From CAYRMN01 sp964425575 (GTDB lineage Bacteria > Patescibacteriota > Patescibacteriia > 2-12-FULL-60-25): a DNA stretch of 35,532 nucleotides. The notes below the pieces were generated by a model, which saw only the letters and a program-made list of their open reading frames with translations, searched no databases and was not told where the DNA came from. This document shows, piece by piece, positions 15,794 through 23,868 of the stretch (the stretch's first letter is position 1; the number at the start of each line of letters is the position of its first letter). The stretch lies in assembly GCA_964425575.1 (NCBI GenBank), contig CAYRMN010000012.1:1-35532 (forward strand), written 5' to 3'. The position numbers and the translations under genes were made by a program.

Positions 15794-17205
15794 ACGGACT
15801 GATCAACTCCTTTCTCCTGCTGATACTTTTCGAGCGCTAGCATCGCCGCCAACGTGAGACCAAGCGGCAGCCACATTTTTGCCGTCCAGTAATTTGTATT
15901 AAAAAGCTGATAGGCCATCGCTCCACCAGCTCCGGTCATAAAAAATAAAACCGCTCTCCGCTCTTTTCCAATAGGCATTTTTCTCCACCAACCAATGCAG
16001 CTATGCAAAACGGTCAGAATCAACAATACGAATGCAGCGATCCCTACCATGCCTGTTTCCGCACCTAATTTTTGAATGAATCCATGCGAATCGAGCGGCG
16101 CTCCGTATTCCAGTCGAAAAATATATGCCGATCCAACGCGATCTACGAATGTCCCCGCCCCTCCCCCAATCCATGGGCTTGTCTGAAACACATTCCACGC
16201 GATTTCGAGCAAGGCAACACGCGTCGAATTACTACTCTGTGCGATCAACGATCTGCTAATCTCTCCCATCACAAACAACAACGGAATACACAGCACCGCA
16301 ATGGCTGCGATTGAAGAGCCGTATCGGCGTATAACCTCTCTATACTCAACAATCGCTAAAAAACATAGTTGGATAAATAGCACGATCCAAAATGTACGAG
16401 AGAATGTCAGCAGTCCAATCAGAACCTGAAAAATCGTCGAGGCATACAAAAATCGCTGCGTCCGCGGCGATCGAACCAAATATGCAAGCCCCAACGTAAG
16501 CATGATGGTAACCACCATGAGCTCCGCCAACAGATTGTGATTATCACCAAGCGCTGGGACACCAAACATGGGCAACGGATGCGCCCGACGAATAAACTGG
16601 CTGCTAGCGTCCACAAAAAATAACGACACCAGTCCGTTCAGCGCAGCAAACGTACCAACCCCGGCCATGACAGATAACGCTGCCACCAAACGACGACGAG
16701 AACGAAGCAGATTGACGGGCAGCGCCACAAACGCCAAATAACAAAAGAGGACAGGGCGAAGGACAAACTTAAGGCCCAACACAATGTCCGGCTGGAGTGA
16801 GGAGAACAGAGAGAGAAGATGAGCACCGATCAAGGCGCCATACCCTCCAGCTAAGGGGAATACAGGCTTCCAATTTCGATCCGCCCGGCGATACCATAAA
16901 AAAAGAATTTTTAATGCCCAAGCTGCTAAAACCGCAAGCAGCAATAGTTCAGCCATCCCGATATCAATTGAACCACCAAAGGCATGTTTTCCAAACTCAA
17001 TATCCCCTGTCGGAATGGAAATAAGTAATCCTAAAAACGGCGTCAGCATCAACGCCGCGTAAAAACAGATGTACGTATATCGATATGCCAATAGCAAAAT
17101 CAAAAAGGCGCTAACCAAAACAATCGGGCCAAATGGTACTCCGGACGCAATACAAATAGCGCTGACAGCCAGTGCTACAAATACTCCCCATGTAAACTCG
17201 GCCAT
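15790..17205 (-). CDS. O-antigen ligase / Wzy-like membrane protein
   Basis: I choose ATG 17205 (MAEFTWGVFVALAVSAIC), giving 471 residues. The frame is open to an ATG at 17283, but that would add 26 non-hydrophobic residues and overlap the RNA promoter and a hairpin on the other strand. The protein has about 12 hydrophobic segments. Its large loop near residues 340-400 holds WIGGGAGTFVDRVGS and PLDSHGFIQKLGAETGMVG, the Wzy_C layout, although the usual HN pair is changed to HG. Such proteins polymerise or ligate lipid-linked glycans at the outer face of the membrane. It is coupled to a GT4 gene by a 4-base overlap. No Shine-Dalgarno is visible. Confidence 0.85.
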   Translation of the reverse strand: MAEFTWGVFVALAVSAICIASGVPFGPIVLVSAFLILLLAYRYTYICFYAALMLTPFLGLLISIPTGDIEFGKHAFGGSIDIGMAELLLLAVLAAWALKILFLWYRRADRNWKPVFPLAGGYGALIGAHLLSLFSSLQPDIVLGLKFVLRPVLFCYLAFVALPVNLLRSRRRLVAALSVMAGVGTFAALNGLVSLFFVDASSQFIRRAHPLPMFGVPALGDNHNLLAELMVVTIMLTLGLAYLVRSPRTQRFLYASTIFQVLIGLLTFSRTFWIVLFIQLCFLAIVEYREVIRRYGSSIAAIAVLCIPLLFVMGEISRSLIAQSSNSTRVALLEIAWNVFQTSPWIGGGAGTFVDRVGSAYIFRLEYGAPLDSHGFIQKLGAETGMVGIAAFVLLILTVLHSCIGWWRKMPIGKERRAVLFFMTGAGGAMAYQLFNTNYWTAKMWLPLGLTLAAMLALEKYQQEKGVDQSV

Positions 17206-17247
17206 ATTTACTGACAGAATAGCATGAGACAGCTGAAGACAGAACGT

Positions 17248-17275
17248 AAGCCTTGCACCATGCGGTGCAGGGCTT
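17248..17275. promoter_or_regulatory. Inverted repeat overlapping the RNA promoter
   Basis: AAGCC-T-TGCACC (17248-17259) pairs with GGTGCA-G-GGCTT (17264-17275) around an ATGC loop. It abuts the -35 of the plus-strand RNA promoter and lies upstream of the chosen start of the minus-strand polymerase gene. It could be an operator or a leader hairpin. Confidence 0.45.
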
Positions 17276-17301
17276 GCACTCATCTATTGGTTTGTTACAA
17301 T
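17274..17301 (+). promoter_or_regulatory. Promoter of the orphan structured RNA
   Basis: TTGCAC (17274-17279), a 16-base spacer and an extended -10 TGtTACAAT (TACAAT at 17296-17301). Transcription would start near 17308. Confidence 0.6.
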
Positions 17302-17307
17302 TTTACT

Positions 17308-17794
17308 GCTCGAAGGATGCTGAAGAATGTATGAGGCGGCATCCGGGGAAGTGAAACCGTTCACAATCCGTAATCCCGCGTGAAGGCACTCAGCCCCCAT
17401 TTTAAGACCATGGAATGGGTTGTATGTGCCGAGTCTGGTGAGGTCACGCTACGTTTCTCTGGTACGCCGCTAGAGATAAGGTAACGAAAAAAACTAGACT
17501 TGCCACGAGAAGGGTTTGGATTTTCGATGGAGACCGGAACACATGCGTTCGTCACGGATTTCTGTCATGTGGATCAGAGCTCCGCCCAAAAACCGGGCGG
17601 CGTAACACCTATCCAAAAAAGCGACTACTCTCGCTGGTCGCAGCTCATCACCCATGAAGTGTACGCAGGTGCAGGCGGCTTCAGCGGCCGCTTCATGAGC
17701 TTTCCAAAGGTGATCTGTCCCGGATACCGTTCTCAGCAGATAAACTAGTCGTCGCATCTCGCGTGCCTGATGAAAACAGGCCGCTTTTTTATTT
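17308..17794 (+). ncRNA. Orphan structured RNA of about 487 nt, family not recognised
   Basis: This stretch between two minus-strand genes has a plus-strand promoter at one end and a strong terminator at the other. It has no ORF with a ribosome binding site. It is dense in hairpins: 17315-17320/17339-17344, 17351-17355/17360-17364 (tetraloop), 17385-17389/17426-17430 with inner 17396-17401/17414-17419, 17456-17460/17472-17476, 17529-17532/17580-17583 with inner 17540-17545/17566-17571, 17582-17587/17595-17600, 17621-17625/17637-17641 and 17643-17648/17695-17700. I looked for the hallmark segments of RNase P RNA, tmRNA, SRP RNA and 6S RNA and did not find them. A fragment TTTGGATTTTCGATGG is faintly like the tmRNA 5' end, but no matching 3' T-arm or tag sequence is present. 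A divergent housekeeping RNA or a new family are both possible. Confidence 0.65.
17761..17794 (+). terminator. Rho-independent terminator of the orphan RNA
   Basis: GCG-T-GCCTG (17761-17769) pairs with CAGGC-CGC (17777-17784), with one bulge, followed by TTTTTTATTT. The T-run is only on the plus strand, which fixes the direction of the RNA. Confidence 0.8.
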
Positions 17795-17805
17795 CATGAA
17801 CTCCC

Positions 17806-18561
17806 TTAAATCTGCGCCGCATTCCACGATAAATCAAAGATCGCCTGAAAAAACTTCGCAATGTCTGAACTTTCCACCAAAACTCCCATAGGCTTTGTTT
17901 TGTAAGTAAAAATGACCACAAATTTCTCAAAAATGACGAATTCACCATGAAAAAATGACATATTTAAAGGAGCCTGACGCATTTCGACATTCTCACCGGT
18001 GAACGGCATCTCAACATCAGGCTCAAGAGAATAGAGCATTTTATATCGAAATGATCCTCGTGAAAATCGTTGTTTATCTGCTCGATGACGCTCACCGATA
18101 TCAGCCGTCACCTGATCAATATGGGTAAATGTTCGCCAACAAGGAGTGCCTTTTGCAAGCTCCCAAGCAATGTTGCGACAGGCAAAAATTCCTTCCTCCC
18201 CCTCAAAATAACGAACCTTTGGTTTATCATCCACGGCGTTGAACAAGGCCATGAATTGCGGCATGAGTTCTTCCAGGTTCTTTTTCTTTTGTTCTACCTG
18301 CTGCAACTCGTCGTGAGTTGAACGCATTAAATGATCAGGCGATTCAGCAACAAGCAGCTGCCTATCTCCCTGCTCAATGCTTGAGACCAAGCCACGTCGT
18401 TTTAAATTATCAATCAAAATATAGGTCGTTGCACGATTCACTTGTGCTTGTTTCGCAATATCCTGTACCGCCGATGGTCCAAGCTCCATCATGGCCAGAT
18501 ACACACGCGCTTCTTTATCTGACATTCCGCAGGCATGCAGAGCCTTTCGTAATTCCAACAT
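17806..18561 (-). CDS. TrmB-like winged-helix transcriptional regulator
   Basis: I choose ATG 18561 (MLELRKALHACGMSDKEARV), 251 residues, because it lies 5 bases past the stop of the upstream GT4 gene; an earlier in-frame start at 18615 would overlap that gene by 49 bases. Residues about 3-70 are a TrmB-type winged helix: KEARVYLAMMELGPSAVQDI then the recognition region QVNRATTYILIDNLKRRGLV. A coiled-coil follows (THDELQQVEQKKKNLEELMP). The C-terminal domain around VRYFEGEEGI is the sensor-like part of many TrmB proteins. Known TrmB members respond to sugars, which fits the glycan genes around it, but the ligand is unknown. It is the last gene of the minus-strand block, ending 11 bases from the orphan RNA's terminator. 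Confidence 0.82.
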   Translation of the reverse strand: MLELRKALHACGMSDKEARVYLAMMELGPSAVQDIAKQAQVNRATTYILIDNLKRRGLVSSIEQGDRQLLVAESPDHLMRSTHDELQQVEQKKKNLEELMPQFMALFNAVDDKPKVRYFEGEEGIFACRNIAWELAKGTPCWRTFTHIDQVTADIGERHRADKQRFSRGSFRYKMLYSLEPDVEMPFTGENVEMRQAPLNMSFFHGEFVIFEKFVVIFTYKTKPMGVLVESSDIAKFFQAIFDLSWNAAQI

Positions 18562-18566
18562 ACGAT

Positions 18567-19694
18567 TTACCAGGCGGTTAGAACCGGGTAGGTCAATTTT
18601 GCCGTATTTTCCCAAGTATATTTTTTTGCCCGTTCTAATCCAGCAACTCGGAGAGCTTCTTTTTTGTCTGCATCAGACACGATACGCGTCATGGCTTCCG
18701 TCATCGCTTCCGGTTGATCCGGAGAAAAATAAAGCGCCGCATCTGGACCGATCACTTCCGGCAGACTGGCGGCAGTAGATGATAGAACCGGACAACCAGA
18801 AGCCATGGCGATCACCGGAGGAATACCAAAACCCTCATACCAGGAAGGATGGATTAGGGCTTCAGTCGCATTCAACAGATGGGGCAAGTCCGCCTCAGGA
18901 ACATATCCTAATTCAAAGATATCATTTCGTGCAGATGATGCATTGATTGCGCTTCGTATATCCTCATACCCAAAGCCAGGAACGCCAATCAAAACGAGCT
19001 TGTGAGGATCACCAATACCTCGCCGGGTTTTGAACAACGTGAATGCTTTGATCAAATTCAGGATATTCTTCTTCGCTTCAATCCGACCAATGGTAAGAAA
19101 AAATGGCTTCGCAATCCGATACCGCGCCAGGCGTTCTTCGACTGCACGCGAATCCGCAATCGGATGATACAGTGCATGATCAATACCATTTGGGATAATG
19201 GCAATCCTGGCAGGATCGATCTTATAGGCTTCAGCCATCTCTCTCCCGCTAAACTCAGACACGGTTACAATCCGTGTAGCTCGCTTCGCCGCCTCGCGCA
19301 TCGCCGCTTCATGAATATGGACCTGTCGTTTTTTATAGAGCTGTGGAAATCGATGAAAACCTACATCGTGCAACGTGATAACGGTTTTCTTTGGCACATA
19401 CCGCGGCATGGTGCTACCCGGCAAAAATAAGACGTCAATCGGATGGTGATGCAGTTCATACGACAGACGGAACTGCGTCCAACCATAGGGCAACAGCCAT
19501 TTCGCGCGCACCTCAAACCAATTTTCAGGCAGATGTTCTAGCCCTCCCTGTAAAATTTTATTGGTATACAAAATCCACGAATGCGGATCGCCCGTGGTGA
19601 CTTTTTTTAACTCTTGAATCACATGCCAGGCATACCACTCCACCCCGGTCCGAACCGGTTTATTCGCCCGTGATGCCTCAATCCCAATTAACAT
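18567..19694 (-). CDS. Glycosyltransferase family 4, mannosyltransferase-like
   Basis: The protein has 375 residues. The N-terminal domain begins MLIGIEASRANKPVRTGVEW, with the acceptor loop TGVEWYAWHVI. FLPGSTMPRYVPKKTVITLH and IIPNGIDHALYHP mark the domain boundary. The donor domain has IGRIEAKKNILNLIKAF and YEGFGIPPVIAMASGCPVLS; the second Glu of E-x7-E is replaced by Ile, which is unusual. This set of motifs is typical of WbaZ/MtfB-like mannosyltransferases. Its -10 (TATACT, 19706-19701) lies six bases before the ATG, so the mRNA is probably leaderless. The TrmB-like gene follows after 5 bases. Confidence 0.88.
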   Translation of the reverse strand: MLIGIEASRANKPVRTGVEWYAWHVIQELKKVTTGDPHSWILYTNKILQGGLEHLPENWFEVRAKWLLPYGWTQFRLSYELHHHPIDVLFLPGSTMPRYVPKKTVITLHDVGFHRFPQLYKKRQVHIHEAAMREAAKRATRIVTVSEFSGREMAEAYKIDPARIAIIPNGIDHALYHPIADSRAVEERLARYRIAKPFFLTIGRIEAKKNILNLIKAFTLFKTRRGIGDPHKLVLIGVPGFGYEDIRSAINASSARNDIFELGYVPEADLPHLLNATEALIHPSWYEGFGIPPVIAMASGCPVLSSTAASLPEVIGPDAALYFSPDQPEAMTEAMTRIVSDADKKEALRVAGLERAKKYTWENTAKLTYPVLTAW

Positions 19695-19700
19695 GGCGAA

Positions 19701-19706
19701 AGTATA
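19701..19706 (-). promoter_or_regulatory. Extended -10 element, leaderless start of the GT4 gene
   Basis: On the minus strand TGcTATACT is followed by TTCGCC and then the ATG at 19694, so the expected start of transcription is the A of ATG. No good -35 is seen at 17 bases; the TG extension may compensate. Confidence 0.55.
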
Positions 19707-19743
19707 GCATGGCTAAGTTGGGAATATAGAGAAATATTACAGG

Positions 19744-19763
19744 GCTCCTCTGAAGGAGCTTTT
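19744..19763. terminator. Hairpin terminator after mreB
   Basis: GCTCCT (19744-19749) pairs with AGGAGC (19754-19759) around CTGA. It lies 6 bases past the mreB stop. The T-run (TTTT, 19760-19763) is on the plus strand; on the minus strand the tail is CCTGTAATATTT, so termination of mreB may be partial. Confidence 0.5.
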
Positions 19764-19769
19764 CAAATA

Positions 19770-20774
19770 TTACGACGAAAAAATACTGCGCTTATAGCTT
19801 TCAAGATTTTCAAGAGCGATGCCTGTGCCTTTGGCCACACATAGCTGCGGATCATCAGCCACAAAAGCAGGCACGCCTGTAGCATCGGCAAACAAACGAT
19901 GAAGATTGCGGAGTTGCGAGGAACCGCCGGACAGGACCATGCCTTTTTCCATAACATCCGCAGATAATTCTGGGGGCGTGGCATGTAACACCTCTTTGAT
20001 GGCTTCAACAATTCCTTGTAGATCGTGCTGAATGGCGTCAGTCACATCGTCTGATGTTACGGTGATAATGCGCGGTAGACCACTGATCATGTCACGGCCT
20101 TTGACCTGCATTTCCATTTTTTCTTCAAGATATAAGGCGGAGCCAATGCGAATTTTCACATCTTCCGCGGTTCGTTCACCAATAGCCATGCCATACTTAC
20201 GCCGTACATGTTCTTGAATGGCTAAATCAAGCTTGGTGCCGCCGATACGTACCGATGCAGATGCAACAACCCCACCTAATGAAATAACCGCGATTTCACT
20301 CGTGCCACCACCAATGTCAATAATCATGTGACCTGACGGTGAACCAATGGGAATATCTGCTCCAATCGCCGCCACAACCGGCTCTTTAATGATATACGCA
20401 GCGCGAGCACCAGCGCTAATCGTCGCATCAATTACAGCGCGTCGTTCGGTTGAGGTAATGCCGCCAGGTACAGCGACCATTACTTCTGGACGAAAAAACC
20501 GCATGCCGCCTAATGCTTTATTCAAAAAATATCGCAGCATGGCTTCCGTCGTACGATAGTCAGCGATCACACCATCTTTCAATGGACGGCGAGCGACAAT
20601 GGTATCTGGCGTACGTCCTAACATCTCTTTCGCCTCTCGTCCGACTGCTAACACGCGCTTATCAGCTAGCGAAACTGCTACAACAGATGGCTCATTAATA
20701 ATGATGCCTCGTTTTGGGACATAGACTAAAACAGTCGTTGTTCCAAGATCAATTCCCACTTTTTTTGCAAACAT
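19770..20774 (-). CDS. mreB: Rod shape-determining protein MreB
   Basis: The protein has 334 residues, the usual MreB length. It is an actin-fold ATPase: phosphate-1 loop VGIDLGTTTVLVYVPKRGII at residues 6-25, phosphate-2 loop MIIDIGGGTSEIAVISLGG near 150-168, and an adenosine motif GMVLSGGSSQLRNLHRLFAD near 286. VMVAVPGGITSTERRAVIDA and EPVVAAIGADIPI are diagnostic of MreB as against FtsA or DnaK. It forms filaments under the membrane that guide cell-wall synthesis. It lies 11 bases after the DUF4012 gene in the envelope operon, and mreC and mreD are not next to it here. A hairpin follows its stop. Confidence 0.95.
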   Translation of the reverse strand: MFAKKVGIDLGTTTVLVYVPKRGIIINEPSVVAVSLADKRVLAVGREAKEMLGRTPDTIVARRPLKDGVIADYRTTEAMLRYFLNKALGGMRFFRPEVMVAVPGGITSTERRAVIDATISAGARAAYIIKEPVVAAIGADIPIGSPSGHMIIDIGGGTSEIAVISLGGVVASASVRIGGTKLDLAIQEHVRRKYGMAIGERTAEDVKIRIGSALYLEEKMEMQVKGRDMISGLPRIITVTSDDVTDAIQHDLQGIVEAIKEVLHATPPELSADVMEKGMVLSGGSSQLRNLHRLFADATGVPAFVADDPQLCVAKGTGIALENLESYKRSIFSS

Positions 20775-20785
20775 GTGATAAATGA

Positions 20786-22861
20786 TTACAACGTGACTTC
20801 AAAGACACGATCGATGAGCGAATCCGTTTCAACATGATACCGAGCATCTCCCCAATTTGCCTGTGGTTCAGGGGGTGTAGCCGCTACAACGTTCTTACCG
20901 AACAAGAGGTCAACTGTCAATCGGGCATCATCAACGCCGGCTTGCTTCATCCAATCTAAATGATAGTTCCCAGCTTGGATATCTTGTGCAACTTTTTGAG
21001 GAAGACGATAGATAAATGAGAGCGTGCGAGTTGCGCCAGGTTCAATAGACCAAAACGCACCAAAAACCGTTTTCCCAAGATCCTTCATCACATCAACCTT
21101 CCCAGGAATAAACCTTCCTCCGGTCTTATTCAAATCATCCTGCATCGCACCTCCAGAAGATATAAATTGACTCCCCTCAGGAACATAGACACGAGTATAT
21201 GAACGGTACCGAGTAAAACGGTAATCCTGAAAGCCCTTGGCCGTATTTGTATAGGTCAACGTCATGGTGGCCACTGGATTATTCGGATCCTTCATGTCCA
21301 CAGAGTAGGTCATTACCTTCTTCATTGCTGCATCTGTTTTGAGCGCGGCCAAATTCGCATCAACAACCCAGGCGAAATCTCCTTGCGTTGGCTTGGTGCG
21401 AGCCGCCCATCCTCGCTGGTCTAACAATCGCTGCACGTCCTGGTCTCTCGAATAAACCAAGATCTGTTTCTGTGTCATCGCATCCGTCAAGATCGTAAGC
21501 ACCTCTGGCCAGCGAGAAGATGGCAGAGCAAAAATCCGTTTCGCCAACTCATTCCCAATTTTTGATATGACCTCTTTTCGCTGCTGAACTGGCACGCCTT
21601 GTTGATGCCACACCACCTCGACTTGATATTCCAGTTTCTCAAAAAAATTATCAGCCGTGTATTGCTCCCCATCAATCGTAATAGGCCCAGTCAAATGCAA
21701 CAGAGATCGAAATAGACCCGGTTCAAGTGCAACAAATGTCGTGGGCGGATGGGCTAGCGGTGCGTGCGCTTGCAATTCAGATTCATGAATATAAAAATCA
21801 AGTACCTTCTCTGCCGACGTTGGAATGTCTGGTGACCAATTCGCGTCTCGTAAAAACCACTGCGAGGATCCAAGATAGCGTTGAATGGGTTCGGGCGGAA
21901 CTTGTTTCCAAACTCCTGAAACAGGGTTATCGACATTATAAACATCCGTAAAGGAAAACTCTGATAGCTGGCCTACGTCCCACGTCATTGTGCCAATAGT
22001 CCCAATAAATCCCCCACCGGGCCGAATTTCGGCATCATTCTGCAACGCGACCAAATAACGCCTTGGTTCAGGATACCCAACCAATGGAATCATGAGTTCA
22101 AGCAGCGGCACGGCTTCATCCAGCGCCTGACGTGCACGAGGCAATCCTTCTGCAAGTGGGCGTAGCGCATTTCGGAGTGGTGCAGCAAATTCATTTTGAG
22201 GAACACGATTCCAGAGCTCTGTGGCCAAATCGATCTTGTCGCGTGCTAAACGCAAACGAGGAAGTTCATTAGAAAATTTTTGAATCAAGTCTTGTTTTTC
22301 TTCTCGGGTAAGCTGATTAAATGAACGCGTGGGATCAATTGAAGACTGTAACGAACCCTGGACGTCACCGCCTATACGCAACGCATCAAGCACGATTGAA
22401 GCGGTGGACAGAATATCTCCTACTCCATCCAATGTTCCCGCTGCCGCGCCAACGGTATCCTCTAGTCCTCGAACATATGTTCCAAGAATAGGAGTATCGC
22501 GTAGCACTCCGCCAGACTGGAGCAACGAATGAATCGTTTCTAATGAAGATCGCGCCAAAAGAAATTCCTGCTGCGCACTTTGGATATCTAATGTTTGAAT
22601 ATTGTGCTCTGCACGAGCGACCGCGCCTTTTGCTGCATAGGCTGCTATCCCAACACGTACGCCAATAAAGACAAAAGGAAGCAGCAACAGCATCAGCACC
22701 AAACCTATGCCAAATCCGATCCATCGTTTCCGCATGTACCATGCCGGCTTTTTGACTTCCGATATTGGCTGAGGAAGAGGCGCGGGCACTTTGGTCGGCG
22801 ATGGTTGAGATGGCGGTGGCGGGATGGGGCAGGTTAAAAAATTTGGAGAATGAGTACTCAT
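20786..22861 (-). CDS. DUF4012 membrane protein
   Basis: I choose ATG 22861 (MSTHSPNFLTCPIPPPPSQP), 691 residues, because it lies 4 bases after the upstream GT2 stop; the frame is open to 22897 but that start would sit inside the GT2 gene. A Pro-rich cytoplasmic N-terminus (about 45 residues) is followed by a membrane helix (FGIGLVLMLLLLPFVFIGVR). The helical segment to residue about 270 (AVARAEHNIQTLDIQSAQQE) precedes the DUF4012 core, with RRYLVALQNDAEIRPGGGFI. The last 200 residues form a beta-rich domain (MTLTYTNTAKGFQDYRF). DUF4012 proteins occur with glycan genes in actinobacteria and the CPR and are thought to act outside the membrane; the reaction is unknown. It lies between GT2 genes and mreB. 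Confidence 0.82.
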   Translation of the reverse strand: MSTHSPNFLTCPIPPPPSQPSPTKVPAPLPQPISEVKKPAWYMRKRWIGFGIGLVLMLLLLPFVFIGVRVGIAAYAAKGAVARAEHNIQTLDIQSAQQEFLLARSSLETIHSLLQSGGVLRDTPILGTYVRGLEDTVGAAAGTLDGVGDILSTASIVLDALRIGGDVQGSLQSSIDPTRSFNQLTREEKQDLIQKFSNELPRLRLARDKIDLATELWNRVPQNEFAAPLRNALRPLAEGLPRARQALDEAVPLLELMIPLVGYPEPRRYLVALQNDAEIRPGGGFIGTIGTMTWDVGQLSEFSFTDVYNVDNPVSGVWKQVPPEPIQRYLGSSQWFLRDANWSPDIPTSAEKVLDFYIHESELQAHAPLAHPPTTFVALEPGLFRSLLHLTGPITIDGEQYTADNFFEKLEYQVEVVWHQQGVPVQQRKEVISKIGNELAKRIFALPSSRWPEVLTILTDAMTQKQILVYSRDQDVQRLLDQRGWAARTKPTQGDFAWVVDANLAALKTDAAMKKVMTYSVDMKDPNNPVATMTLTYTNTAKGFQDYRFTRYRSYTRVYVPEGSQFISSGGAMQDDLNKTGGRFIPGKVDVMKDLGKTVFGAFWSIEPGATRTLSFIYRLPQKVAQDIQAGNYHLDWMKQAGVDDARLTVDLLFGKNVVAATPPEPQANWGDARYHVETDSLIDRVFEVTL

Positions 22862-22865
22862 GCGG

Positions 22866-23867
22866 TTATATAAACCATTGTCGAATATGTATACCACTCA
22901 CGCGCGCTTGTTTAGACAGAGTATATCGCTTCCGCAGCATGCGTGGTATCCCCGCCAAAGCTGCCCATTGCCCTTTAAACCTGGACCATGAAAATAGATT
23001 CGTAATCCATGATCCGAAATCATAGAATACCCACCATGGAGCGTGCAGCAAGGCGTTGAGAAGCTCGTCATTCTTGATGCGAAGCCATAGATGATTGCGC
23101 ACCGAAAAAAAACGAGCTAATGACGACGCACCCTGCGGGTGATGCCATACGATCGCCTGAGGAATGTAGTGCGTCGTATATCCCAAACGACGCATGCGCC
23201 AGGCTAGATCGATGTCTTCCTCATGCTCAAAAAAATCTTCGTCGTACAGTTCATCCTGACTCATCGCGTCAAACAGAGCTGAGGCTCGAAACAATACACA
23301 GGGACGCGAACAGCCAAAAATCTCAATGGTATCGTCGTACTGACCCCTATCTTCTTCCCCTGCGCCACGTTCTCGAATACGTCGCGTCTTCCGACATTCG
23401 AGACCCGTTGAATCAATAATAGTGGTATGAACCATTTCACGTCGCTCTTCATCATATACGCCATCTAAACTCGCCCGCAATCGCTTTGGACCACAGGCCG
23501 CTACATCGGGATGAGCGTCCATATACGCCATCATGAGCCGCAAAGCATTTGGGGCAAATTCAACACTCGGACTACTGATCATAATATATCGCTGCTCTAA
23601 CGTATCTACTGACCAGTGGGAACGCGCTAAGGCAATCGCTTGATTATAGGCTTTCGCCATTCCTTGATTGCGAAAGTTTCGCAGAACCGTTATATCCGGA
23701 CGATTCGTCTGAACCCAGGACACCACCCCGTCGTTTGAGGCATTATCGACGATCGTTACCGTAAAACCGGATATATCCTGATTCTCTAATGAGGCCGTCA
23801 GATATGGAACATAGGCCATGGAGTTCCAGGTTACGACATTCACTGCCAATCTGTTTTCAGTATCCAT
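22866..23867 (-). CDS. Glycosyltransferase family 2 (rhamnosyltransferase-like)
   Basis: The protein has 333 residues with a GT-A fold. VNVVTWNSMAYVPYLTASLE and VTIVDNASNDGVVSWV are the nucleotide-binding start with the DNAS motif. RNFRNQGMAKAYNQAI is the usual N-x-G-F-A-like segment. The DxD position is less typical (ISSPSVEF). EDFFEHEEDIDLAWRMRRLG is the catalytic ED motif, and TTHYIPQAIVWHHPQGAS closes the domain. A short hydrophobic C-terminus may bind the membrane. Similar enzymes add rhamnose or related sugars to cell-wall glycans. One base separates its ATG from the stop of the preceding GT2 gene, and the DUF4012 gene begins 4 bases after its own stop. Confidence 0.87.
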   Translation of the reverse strand: MDTENRLAVNVVTWNSMAYVPYLTASLENQDISGFTVTIVDNASNDGVVSWVQTNRPDITVLRNFRNQGMAKAYNQAIALARSHWSVDTLEQRYIMISSPSVEFAPNALRLMMAYMDAHPDVAACGPKRLRASLDGVYDEERREMVHTTIIDSTGLECRKTRRIRERGAGEEDRGQYDDTIEIFGCSRPCVLFRASALFDAMSQDELYDEDFFEHEEDIDLAWRMRRLGYTTHYIPQAIVWHHPQGASSLARFFSVRNHLWLRIKNDELLNALLHAPWWVFYDFGSWITNLFSWSRFKGQWAALAGIPRMLRKRYTLSKQARVSGIHIRQWFI

Positions 23868-23868
23868 A

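Noticed and set aside
17494..17757. Small ORFs on both strands inside the structured RNA region (82 and 87 residues)
   Set aside because: They lack a ribosome binding site, overlap each other on opposite strands, and the region is better explained by a promoter-hairpins-terminator unit.
17500..17790. tmRNA, from the fragment TTTGGATTTTCGATGG
   Set aside because: No matching T-arm (GGTTCGANTCC type), CCA end or tag ending in Ala-Ala-stop was found before the terminator, and the match has an extra base and a changed C.
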